A DNA stretch of 5,356 bases, from positions 1 through 5,356 of the forward strand of contig CANQYN010000066.1 in the NCBI GenBank assembly GCA_947628105.1, given 5' to 3'. The notes beneath the pieces are model-generated. The model was not told the origin of the DNA. It did no database searches and saw nothing but the letters and a program-made list of their open reading frames with translations. Shown piece after piece: positions 1 to 5,356 of this stretch. The position numbers and the translations under genes were made by a program. Every line of letters starts with the position of its first letter. Position 1 is the stretch's first letter. Origin of the DNA: an uncultured Bacilli bacterium. GTDB taxonomy: Bacteria > Bacillota_I > Bacilli_A > RF39 > UBA660.

Positions 1-843
1 ATGGCCGGAGAGGAAATAGAAGAAGATAAAACCATACCTCCCAAAAAACAATTATTTAATAAAAAATGGCACGAAAAAGTACTCATTACGATTGCCGGAA
101 TTTTATTTAATTTTTTACTAGCGATTATTCTTTTGTTTTTTGTTGGGTTAAGAGTGGGAATTACTCCTTATAAACCATATATCGCATCAGTAGAACCCGA
201 ATATGAAATCTCTCATAGTAATATCCGTAAAGGAGATCAAATTATTGGTTATAATGATCATAACATCCATTCTGTCGATCAATTATTGTTAGAAATGACA
301 GTCAATAATGGTAAAAATGGAGAATTTGTCGTCAAACATGAAAATGGAAAAATAGAACAAATCAATATTGAAGCAACTTTAGTAGAAGAAAATGGTGAAA
401 TGGTATATAAATATGGATTTTCATTAGAAAATCATCGTCGTTATGGAATTTTACCATCATTACAATATGCTTTTGTGAAAACAGGAAGTTTAGTTGAACA
501 AATGATTTTAACGATTAAATACTTAATTATTGGAAAATTAAAATTAAATAATTTATCTGGTCCCGTTGGAATATATAGTGTAGTCTCTTCTGTCTCACAA
601 ACAGGACTTATTAATTTAATTTATTTAACTGCTTACATTTGTATCAATGTCGGATTTTTAAATTTTCTTCCTATCCCTGCTTTTGATGGAGGAAGACTAT
701 TATTTTTAATCATTGAAAAAATCAGAGGAAAAAAATTAGATCCTAAAGTAGAAAATATAATTCATAGTATTGGTTTTTACTTATTGATGCTTTTGATGAT
801 TGTAATTACTTATAATGATATTATAAAATTATTTCAAAAATAA
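1..843 (+). CDS. rseP: RseP/RasP-type site-2 zinc metalloprotease, 5'-partial
   Basis: This is an intramembrane protease that cuts membrane-embedded substrates such as anti-sigma factors and leftover signal peptides in the cytoplasmic membrane. The visible 280 residues contain a transmembrane segment at about 27-50 with the family's GxxxNF pattern (residues 33-38), a PDZ-like domain at about 58-140, the LSGPVGI motif at 185-191, a third membrane segment at about 203-222 running into NFLPIPAFDGG (221-231), and a last membrane segment at about 255-272. The Asp of FDGG (residue 229) corresponds to the third zinc ligand; most relatives have LDG here. The HExxH motif is absent because it lies upstream: the first ATG matches the internal Met of the conserved GGYVRMAGEE stretch, so some 60-70 codons should precede the window. 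The reading frame is intact to its TAA, where a terminator begins. Family assignment is firm; the physiological substrate is unknown. Confidence 0.93.
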   Translation: MAGEEIEEDKTIPPKKQLFNKKWHEKVLITIAGILFNFLLAIILLFFVGLRVGITPYKPYIASVEPEYEISHSNIRKGDQIIGYNDHNIHSVDQLLLEMTVNNGKNGEFVVKHENGKIEQINIEATLVEENGEMVYKYGFSLENHRRYGILPSLQYAFVKTGSLVEQMILTIKYLIIGKLKLNNLSGPVGIYSVVSSVSQTGLINLIYLTAYICINVGFLNFLPIPAFDGGRLLFLIIEKIRGKKLDPKVENIIHSIGFYLLMLLMIVITYNDIIKLFQK

Positions 844-865
844 CTTATCATTGATAAGTTTTTTT
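842..865 (+). terminator. Intrinsic terminator after rseP, overlapping its stop codon
   Basis: The arm AACTTATC (842-849) pairs with GATAAGTT (853-860) around a three-base loop, and A850/T852 could close it further. A T run continues to 865. The left arm starts inside the TAA stop codon. The stem is A+T-rich, so it may be leaky and let some transcription pass into comEA. Confidence 0.75.
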
Positions 866-908
866 CATTAAACAAGGAAATTTAATTTTTATCTTCTATA
901 TAAAAGAT

Positions 909-918
909 AGGAGGTGAT
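909..918 (+). promoter_or_regulatory. Strong Shine-Dalgarno sequence of comEA with no normal in-frame start
   Basis: AGGAGGTGAT is a ten-base match to the 16S rRNA 3' end. In-frame codons at a usable distance are ATA 917, AAT 920 and ATC 923. The only ATG (927) is 12 bases beyond GGAGG and out of frame. A small inverted repeat, TATCTT (890-895) with AAGATA (904-909), touches the left end of the site and could slightly restrict access. Confidence 0.7.
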
Positions 919-1606
919 AAATATCGATGAATTTCCATTAGAAGAAGAAAAAAAACATTATGTTTTTATTGGGATAATTATCGTAATTTTTTTATTAAGT
1001 AGTGTCATTTTTTATTTTTTTAAAACAAAGGTAGAAGATACTCCTATAGAAGAAGTAACAGAAACAAAACAGGTAGAAGAAGTTGCTTATTTAAAGATTG
1101 ATATTAAAGGAGCGATTAAAAAACCTGGTGTCTATGAAATGGAAGAAGGAAGTAGAGTAATTGATGTTATTGATAAAGCAGGTGGTTTAAAAAAAGATGC
1201 CAATACTTCTTTAATTAATTTAAGTAAAAAAGTAACAGATGAAATGACGATTATTATTTATACTAACGAAGATATCGATGAATGGCGTTTAACAGAAAAA
1301 ATCAAAGAATATGATACTACTGTTATGGAAGAAAAATGTCCTGATAAAGTCAATCAAGCGTGTCTTAATCAAGATGATGAAAAGCAAGAAAACAAAGCTT
1401 CTCCTGAAGAAAAACCATCGATTGTTTCGATTAATTCAGCGACCAAAGAACAATTAATGACCTTACAGGGAATTGGAGAAAAGAAAGCAGAAGATATTAT
1501 TGCCTATCGAAATAATACTCCATTTCAAACGATAGATGATATTAAAAATGTAACGGGAATTGGGGAACAACTCTTTGAAAAAATTAAAAATAATATTACG
1601 ATTTAG
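914..1606 (+). CDS. comEA: ComEA, competence DNA receptor
   Basis: ComEA is a membrane-anchored protein that binds double-stranded DNA outside the cell membrane and hands it to ComEC during natural transformation. The 230-residue frame has a short acidic N-terminus, one membrane anchor at about 16-36, an SLBB domain at about 58-116 (IDIKGAIKKPGVYEM is typical), and a charged linker with two cysteines (142 and 150). A C-terminal helix-hairpin-helix DNA-binding module follows at about 172-230, with two hairpins, GIGEKKA (186-192) and TGIGEQLFEKI (214-224). Domain order and length are normal for Gram-positive ComEA. The start is doubtful. The frame is open from GTG 914, but that GTG lies inside the Shine-Dalgarno sequence AGGAGGTGAT (909-918). 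The nearest ATG (927) is out of frame and meets a stop after four codons. A non-standard ATC at 923 sits at ideal spacing. The 3' end overlaps comEC, implying one transcript. Confidence 0.92.
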   Translation: MINIDEFPLEEEKKHYVFIGIIIVIFLLSSVIFYFFKTKVEDTPIEEVTETKQVEEVAYLKIDIKGAIKKPGVYEMEEGSRVIDVIDKAGGLKKDANTSLINLSKKVTDEMTIIIYTNEDIDEWRLTEKIKEYDTTVMEEKCPDKVNQACLNQDDEKQENKASPEEKPSIVSINSATKEQLMTLQGIGEKKAEDIIAYRNNTPFQTIDDIKNVTGIGEQLFEKIKNNITI

Positions 1607-3632
1607 TTGTCTTTTCATCTTAATAAGAACAATCATAGTTTTGTCATTCGATGTTACACCTACTATTACGTTACATAATGATTCGTTTGTTGGTAAAGTA
1701 ATTTCATATGAAAAGAAAGAAGATAAAATTTCTCTTCTTTTAAAAGGAAAAGAAAACGTAGAAGTTATATTTTATCCCAAGAAAAATATTTCTTTTTCTT
1801 TAGGGGATTATTATATCGTAACAGGAAAAATAGAAAAAATTCCGCCTAATACAAATTTTAATTTATTTAATTATCAAAATTATATGAAAAGCAAAAAAAT
1901 TTTTTATCAAATAAAAGCAGAAAAAATTACATTGCTTTCCAAAAATAAAAATATTTTTTATCTTTTAAAAAATAAGGTAAAAACAAGAATTGAACGATTT
2001 TCTACTAGAAAATATTTAGAATTATTTTTATTAGGAGAAAAAAATTATCTTGAAAAAGAAGTTTTAAATAGTTTTCAAAAAAACGGGATCAGTCATTTAT
2101 TTGCCATATCGGGGATGCATGTAACCTTATTTGCCTTTCTTCTTGATAAAATATTACGATATTTTTTAAAGCGAGAAAAAAGTATCTTTTTTCTTGTTAG
2201 CAGTTTTCTTCTTTTTTATCTTTTTTTAGCGAATTTTATTCCCTCTTTATTACGAAGTGTTTTTTTCTATATTTTGATTCGATTCAATAAAATATTTAAT
2301 CTTCCTTTTTCAGGGAAAGAAGTTTTATTTTATTTGTTTTTCTTATTTTTATTATATAATCCATATTATCTTTATCATGTCGGTTTTATATTTAGTTTTG
2401 TCATTAGTTTTTCTCTTCTTTTTTCTCAAAAAATAATAAATCAAACCAAAAATAATATCAGTAGTTTATTTTTTACTTCCTGTATTTCTTTTGTAGTTAG
2501 TATTCCAATTTTAATTCAAAATGGTTTTGCTATTAATTTTTTAACTCCGTTATTGAATTGCTTTTTTATTCCTTTCGTCAGTATTTTTATCTTTCCATTA
2601 TGTCTTTTTACTTTTTTGATTCCTCCTGTTGAAATAATTTTAAAATTTCTACTTTTTCTTTTAGAACATCTTTCTCTTTTTCTTTCTTCCATTTCTTTTC
2701 TTACTTTTACATTTCCTAAAATGTCTCTTGTTTTCCATTTAGGCTATTGGATTATCATTATTAGTATTTTTTATCATAAAAAAGAAAAACGATATTTTTT
2801 TATTTTACTTCTTATTATTGTGTTATTTTTTCATTATCATATTTCATATTTTAATTCCCATACTATCATTACTTTTATCGATGTAGGGCAGGGAGATTCA
2901 ACGCTTATTGCTCTTCCTCATCAAAGGGGAAACATTTTACTTGATACGGGAGGGAAGCTTTCATTTAAAGGTGAAAAAAGTTCATTTTCTCTTTCTCAAA
3001 ACACTCTTATTCCTTACTTTTATTCTTTAGGTATTCAAAAGATAGATTATCTTATTTTAACCCACGGAGATTTTGATCATATGGGAGAAAGTATCGATTT
3101 AATAAAATATTTTAAAGTTAAAAATGTAATATTTAATTGTGGAAAACAAAATAAATTAGAAAATGATCTTATAAAAGTGTTAAAGAAAAAGAAAATACCT
3201 TATTATTTTTGCATTCAAAAATTGCCATTAAAAGGGGCCAGTTTATTATTTTTTCATCCACAATTATATGGTGATGAAAATAATAATTCTAATGTTATTT
3301 ATACGAAGATAGGGCAGTATAAATTTTTATTTATGGGAGATGCTGGAATAAAAGTAGAAGATAAATTATTAAAAAATAGTTTCTTAAAAAATATTGATGT
3401 TTTAAAAGTAGGACATCATGGTAGTAAAACAAGTAGTGGTAAAAATTTCATCACCTTCACAAATCCTAAATATTCCATTATATCGGTTGGAAAAAATAAT
3501 CGATATTCTCATCCTAGTGATAGTGTTTTAAAAAATTTAAGTTCTTCTAAAATATATCGAACGGATTTAAATGGTAGTATTACTATTCATATAAGAAAGA
3601 AATATTTTCATCTTAAAACATGTATTCCTTAA
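1575..3632 (+). CDS. comEC: ComEC/Rec2 DNA uptake channel with metallo-beta-lactamase domain
   Basis: ComEC forms the inner-membrane channel that imports single-stranded DNA during transformation. The frame is open from TTG 1560. I prefer TTG 1575, which gives 685 residues beginning MKKLKIILRF, with weak GGGGA (1562-1566) eight bases upstream. There is no in-frame ATG for about the first hundred codons. Counting from TTG 1560, there is one N-terminal membrane segment (about 9-29), an OB-fold/DUF4131 region (about 37-125), and a Competence domain with HLFAISGMHV (179-188) and many membrane helices (about 180-425). A C-terminal metallo-beta-lactamase domain follows, with DVGQGDS (441-447), LDTGG (461-465), THGDFDHMG (501-509), MGDA (592-595), GHHGS (618-622) and RYSHPS (648-653). 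The metal-binding HxDxDH pattern is intact, so nuclease activity is plausible. It is somewhat shorter than Bacillus ComEC (about 780 residues), mainly at the N-terminus. It overlaps comEA by 32 bases in another frame, suggesting translational coupling. Confidence 0.94.
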   Translation: MKKLKIILRFSCLFILIRTIIVLSFDVTPTITLHNDSFVGKVISYEKKEDKISLLLKGKENVEVIFYPKKNISFSLGDYYIVTGKIEKIPPNTNFNLFNYQNYMKSKKIFYQIKAEKITLLSKNKNIFYLLKNKVKTRIERFSTRKYLELFLLGEKNYLEKEVLNSFQKNGISHLFAISGMHVTLFAFLLDKILRYFLKREKSIFFLVSSFLLFYLFLANFIPSLLRSVFFYILIRFNKIFNLPFSGKEVLFYLFFLFLLYNPYYLYHVGFIFSFVISFSLLFSQKIINQTKNNISSLFFTSCISFVVSIPILIQNGFAINFLTPLLNCFFIPFVSIFIFPLCLFTFLIPPVEIILKFLLFLLEHLSLFLSSISFLTFTFPKMSLVFHLGYWIIIISIFYHKKEKRYFFILLLIIVLFFHYHISYFNSHTIITFIDVGQGDSTLIALPHQRGNILLDTGGKLSFKGEKSSFSLSQNTLIPYFYSLGIQKIDYLILTHGDFDHMGESIDLIKYFKVKNVIFNCGKQNKLENDLIKVLKKKKIPYYFCIQKLPLKGASLLFFHPQLYGDENNNSNVIYTKIGQYKFLFMGDAGIKVEDKLLKNSFLKNIDVLKVGHHGSKTSSGKNFITFTNPKYSIISVGKNNRYSHPSDSVLKNLSSSKIYRTDLNGSITIHIRKKYFHLKTCIP

Positions 3633-3780
3633 AACTTTTAAAATGTTTTGTCTATACTATATAAAAAGAATAAAATTAAAAAATTTTTAAATACTATTAG
3701 TAAAGAAAAATAGTTTAATATTATATACAAAAAACATTTATCATAATATATTATAATGAAGTAATAAATTTACTTTTCCT
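3633..3780. other. AT-rich gap after comEC, no gene recognised
   Basis: No coding frame of useful length is seen here. AAAACAT (3615-3621, inside the end of comEC) can pair with ATGTTTT (3643-3649), and AAAAC (3631-3635) with GTTTT (3645-3649), but neither is followed by a T run, so a comEC terminator here is not convincing. A TATAAT lies at 3752-3757 without a recognisable -35 box. AAGTAA (3759-3764) and TTACTT (3770-3775) form a small hairpin. Confidence 0.5.
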
Positions 3781-3782
3781 GT

Positions 3783-3801
3783 CGCTATTCGCAAAATAGC
3801 G
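3783..3801 (+). repeat. Seven-base-pair hairpin CGCTATT/AATAGCG
   Basis: CGCTATT (3783-3789) and AATAGCG (3795-3801) are perfect inverted copies around the loop CGCAA. The stem is richer in G+C than its surroundings. It is followed by TTTATATAG rather than a clean T run, so it is either a weak terminator or one element of a structured transcript that ends at the next hairpin. Confidence 0.55.
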
Positions 3802-3813
3802 TTTATATAGATT

Positions 3814-3841
3814 AGAAACCTTTATGGTTTCTTTATTTTTT
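3814..3841 (+). terminator. Intrinsic terminator upstream of the unknown gene
   Basis: AGAAACC (3814-3820) pairs with GGTTTCT (3826-3832) around TTTAT. The tail from 3832 to 3841 is all T except one A at 3835. It lies about 180 bases past the comEC stop and immediately before the next promoter. It therefore ends either a long comEC 3' untranslated region or a separate short RNA, and isolates the following gene. Confidence 0.72.
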
Positions 3842-3842
3842 C

Positions 3843-3871
3843 TTGAGTATCTTTTAAAATTACAGTATAAT
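3843..3871 (+). promoter_or_regulatory. Sigma-A type promoter of the unknown gene
   Basis: A -35 box TTGAGT (3843-3848, four of six consensus bases) is separated by exactly 17 bases from a perfect -10 box TATAAT (3866-3871). The predicted start near 3878 leaves a leader of about 17 bases that holds the ribosome binding site and little else. No operator is evident. Confidence 0.72.
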
Positions 3872-3894
3872 AGTAATAGACAGGGGAGTTGTGT

Positions 3895-4950
3895 ATGAAA
3901 AACAAAAAAATGATTGATGTATTACTTATAATGGGAAAAGAAATTAGAAAATGTTATCAAGAAATAGTAAATCTTGAATGCTTTTTTCCTGATAAAACAA
4001 ATGAAAAAAATAAGCTTTTTACTACTATTTCAGAATATAAAGAAATAGAAAATGATCTATTTAAAAATTTAACGAAAAAGATGAAAAGAGAAAATAACTG
4101 GGATACAGTATATCAATCCTTAATTTCCATTTATCCTTTTCCTAACGAAAATGCTTTACAGGATTATTGTAAAAATCAAGATCAAGCTATTGAAGTAAGA
4201 CGCTTGTTAGAAAAAATAGAATCGAAATATGATGTTACTAGTGAAGAAATTTCTCAAGAAGAGGAAGAGGAGGCAATCTTTTTCTTTACTACAAATCCTC
4301 GAAATGATGAAGAAACACTTTGCCAAGAAATTATGATTCCTCTAATGAAAGAGGAAGATATCATTCGAACGATTTTAAAAATCGATTCCATTTTAAATGT
4401 GATAGAAGATTCTGAGACAAAGAAAAAACTATGTCAGTGGAAATATGATTTAATTTATTTAAATGAAGATTTAGAAAATATTTTACTTTCCGAATATGTC
4501 ATCCCTAGTTTATCAATAGTAGATAGTAAAAGAAAAGCAAAAATTTTATTTGATCTAGATGATGAATTAGTAGAAAATACTTATGATATGATTCATTCCA
4601 GCTTATTATTTGAAATATTAACTGACTTGACAAAAGAAAAATATCAAAATCTTCCTGATTTTTCTTATCAACTTCATCTTTTACTATCAGATGTTTATGC
4701 TTCTACAATACCTGACCAAGCTTTGTATCAAGTTATTTCCGACTTAGAAAATATGGCAGAAAATTCTTATAATCAAACGATTGGTTTAAATCGAAGTAAA
4801 ATATTTGAAGTATTTTATCAACGGTATCAAGAACGGTTTGCTCAATTTGAAATAGAGGAATTTTCTGAACAGGAAATAAACGAAATAGAAAAAGAAACAA
4901 AAGAAAAAACCAAAAAGAAGCCAAAAGAAAAAGCTCATAAGGAAATTTAA
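3895..4950 (+). CDS. Uncharacterised acidic, mostly helical protein (351 aa)
   Basis: I do not recognise this protein. ATG 3895 is chosen because GGGGAG (3883-3888) sits six bases upstream; TTG 3889 (two codons earlier) overlaps that spacing. The protein has no signal peptide and no convincing membrane segment, so it is probably cytoplasmic. It is rich in Glu, Lys, Ile and Leu and looks mostly alpha-helical. It has an acidic run at about 117-126, an abrupt hydrophobic FFFTT patch at 129-133, a stretch with regularly spaced hydrophobics through about 145-315 (for example IIRTILKIDSILNVI, 156-170), and a charged, probably disordered Lys/Glu tail from about 325. Four cysteines (20, 29, 92, 143) and another at 180 show no metal-site pattern. 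It has its own promoter and is separated from comEC by a terminator, so operon membership with competence genes is not supported. Codon use matches its neighbours. The coding call is firm, the function unknown. Confidence 0.88.
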   Translation: MKNKKMIDVLLIMGKEIRKCYQEIVNLECFFPDKTNEKNKLFTTISEYKEIENDLFKNLTKKMKRENNWDTVYQSLISIYPFPNENALQDYCKNQDQAIEVRRLLEKIESKYDVTSEEISQEEEEEAIFFFTTNPRNDEETLCQEIMIPLMKEEDIIRTILKIDSILNVIEDSETKKKLCQWKYDLIYLNEDLENILLSEYVIPSLSIVDSKRKAKILFDLDDELVENTYDMIHSSLLFEILTDLTKEKYQNLPDFSYQLHLLLSDVYASTIPDQALYQVISDLENMAENSYNQTIGLNRSKIFEVFYQRYQERFAQFEIEEFSEQEINEIEKETKEKTKKKPKEKAHKEI

Positions 4951-5015
4951 AACAACGTATGATGAACTGCACCCCTTAGAGTAGACACAAATAAAAAAAC
5001 AGTTCAAGAAAACTA

Positions 5016-5024
5016 TGTTAAAAT
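5016..5024 (+). promoter_or_regulatory. Possible extended -10 promoter of the transposase genes
   Basis: TGTTAAAAT (5016-5024) resembles an extended -10 element (TGn followed by TAAAAT). No good -35 box is present at 16-18 bases upstream. In IS3 elements the strong promoter is often created only when the two ends join in a circle, with the -35 box coming from the right end; that part is family knowledge and cannot be seen here. Confidence 0.3.
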
Positions 5025-5051
5025 ACACTTCTGAAAGGAGGTGTATTTTTT
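5020..5051 (+). promoter_or_regulatory. Hairpin with T tail that masks the OrfA ribosome binding site
   Basis: Positions 5020-5031 pair with 5038-5049 (twelve pairs, one of them G-T) around the loop TGAAAG. The Shine-Dalgarno sequence AAAGGAGGTG (5034-5043) lies across the loop and right arm. The right arm ends in a run of T from 5046 to 5051, directly before ATG 5052. The structure can therefore act both as an intrinsic terminator for transcription entering from the neighbouring gene and as a translational block on read-through messages. Confidence 0.7.
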
Positions 5052-5339
5052 ATGGCTTCAAAAGGACAAAAATTTCAGAAATATTCTATCGAAGAAAAAG
5101 AAATAATAGTTGAAGAATACAAAAAAGGAATATCAAGCGCATACTTAGAAAAAAAGTATGGAGTGCCACATAATACTATAAGACAATGGAAATACAAATT
5201 AACACAAACTGGAACTTTGGAAAATCAAAAGAAAGGCCGGCTTAAAGAAAAAAATTTAACCAAAGAAGATTGGAAAGAAAGATATGAAATATTAAAAAAA
5301 TACCGGGCCTTCCTCAAGGCACAACGAGAGAGAAAGTAA
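5052..5339 (+). CDS. IS3-family transposase OrfA (helix-turn-helix subunit)
   Basis: OrfA is the DNA-binding part of an IS3-type transposase; fused to OrfB by ribosomal frameshifting, it recognises the element's ends. The 95 residues contain a helix-turn-helix at about 12-50, with YSIEEKEIIVEEYKKG leading in and the recognition helix in PHNTIRQWKYKL (39-50; the IRQW is typical). A charged linker follows, then a C-terminal amphipathic stretch, DWKERYEILKKYRAFLKAQ (73-91), of the kind that mediates multimerisation. The start ATG has a strong AAAGGAGGTG ten bases upstream (measured from GGAGG). Length is normal for OrfA. It ends at TAA 5337, while the frame one base back stays open and encodes an OrfB-like start. 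It does not resemble the surrounding chromosomal genes. Confidence 0.88.
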   Translation: MASKGQKFQKYSIEEKEIIVEEYKKGISSAYLEKKYGVPHNTIRQWKYKLTQTGTLENQKKGRLKEKNLTKEDWKERYEILKKYRAFLKAQRERK

Positions 5340-5356
5340 CTTTTATTAATCTATAT
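5288..5356 (+). CDS. Start of IS3-family OrfB (DDE transposase) in the -1 frame, partial
   Basis: The -1 frame is open from 5288, after a TGA at 5285-5287, to the end of the window. It finishes with EKVTFINLY (5330-5356), which resembles the N-terminal VTFI-type opening of IS3 OrfB proteins. The catalytic DDE core would lie beyond the window. A seven-A heptamer (5294-5300) falls in the right phase for -1 slippage from OrfA (A AAA AAA). No independent ribosome binding site or ATG is seen for OrfB. The fragment is short, so identification rests mainly on context. Confidence 0.5.
5294..5300 (+). promoter_or_regulatory. Candidate -1 frameshift site between OrfA and OrfB
   Basis: The heptamer A AAA AAA is in the phase required for tandem slippage of two lysine codons, and the new frame is open through to the OrfB-like sequence. 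A G+C-rich patch (CCGGGCC, 5303-5309) begins only a few bases downstream. Slippage here would replace the last part of OrfA (YRAFLKAQRERK) with unrelated residues, which makes the site less certain than a slip nearer the OrfA stop codon. Confidence 0.4.

Larger units (their letters stand above)
4963..5356 (+). mobile_element. IS3-family insertion sequence, left part only
   Basis: The apparent left end begins TGAACTGCACCCC at 4963. TG at the tip and a C-rich block shortly inside are typical of IS3-family terminal repeats. Inside come a short leader, a hairpin, OrfA and the beginning of OrfB in the -1 frame. Elements of this family are about 1.2-1.5 kb, so most of OrfB and the right end lie beyond the window and the inverted repeat cannot be confirmed. 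Several G+C-rich patches (near 5236 and 5303-5320) differ from the host genes and fit an acquired element. The end lies 12 bases after the preceding stop codon. Confidence 0.78.

Noticed and set aside
1..843. A short RseP without HExxH as a pseudogene or novel truncated protease
   Set aside because: The window simply starts at an internal Met of the conserved GGYVRMAGEE region; upstream sequence is missing, not mutated.
866..908. A promoter for comEA using TTGATA (851-856) or TATATA (897-902)
   Set aside because: No pair of boxes has a spacing near 17 bases, and a start from TATATA would begin inside the Shine-Dalgarno sequence.
3895..4950. Divergent HolA (DNA polymerase III delta), often found after comEC
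   Set aside because: It lacks the HolA-type opening and shows no ATPase-like motifs; only the length and position are similar.
4733..4972. Open frame of 79 codons on the - strand
   Set aside because: It lies opposite the unknown gene, its Phe/Leu-rich composition is the mirror of the Lys/Glu tail, and it has no recognisable domain.
4786..5028. Open frame of 80 codons on the - strand
   Set aside because: Same mirror effect of the Lys/Glu-rich coding strand, running on into the IS left end; no domain or credible expression signal.
1..5356. Mycoplasma-type code with TGA as tryptophan
   Set aside because: Tryptophans are encoded by TGG, and no gene needs TGA read-through to stay open.
1..5356. 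CRISPR array, tRNA or rRNA genes, known riboswitches
   Set aside because: No spaced direct repeats, cloverleaf or rRNA-like sequence was seen on either strand; gaps between genes are too short or too AT-rich for a recognisable riboswitch.

Overview
The DNA is very AT-rich (well under one third G+C by eye). It has strong AGGAGG-type ribosome binding sites, T-tailed hairpin terminators, lysine- and isoleucine-rich proteins, and every gene on the + strand. Tryptophan is encoded by TGG and no in-frame TGA is seen, so nothing suggests the mycoplasma code. This fits a low-GC Bacillota of the Bacilli/Erysipelotrichia type or an uncultured relative; the exact lineage cannot be read from the window.

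Layout. Positions 1-843 hold the C-terminal two thirds or more of an RseP/RasP-type site-2 metalloprotease whose start lies before the window. A hairpin terminator overlaps its stop codon. Next come comEA (914-1606) and comEC (1575-3632), overlapping in different frames: the DNA receptor and the membrane channel/nuclease of natural transformation. A gene-free stretch (3633-3894) carries several small hairpins, one of them a good terminator, and then a well-formed promoter. That promoter reads into an unrecognised 351-residue acidic, probably soluble and helical protein (3895-4950). Twelve bases after that gene lies the apparent left end of an IS3-family insertion sequence. Its OrfA is complete (5052-5339), and OrfB begins in the -1 frame and runs off the window.

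How the parts fit. ComEA binds incoming double-stranded DNA outside the membrane. ComEC would pass one strand into the cell, and its C-terminal metallo-beta-lactamase domain may degrade the other strand. Both proteins keep the expected domains and motifs, so the uptake core looks functional, except that comEA has an odd translation start. RseP is a housekeeping neighbour separated by a terminator. The unknown gene has its own promoter, so its position next to comEC is not strong evidence for a competence role.

I see no clearly new multi-gene system. The points most worth checking are the comEA start, the hairpin that hides the transposase ribosome binding site, the OrfA/OrfB frame arrangement, the unknown 351-residue protein, and a possible small structured RNA downstream of comEC.
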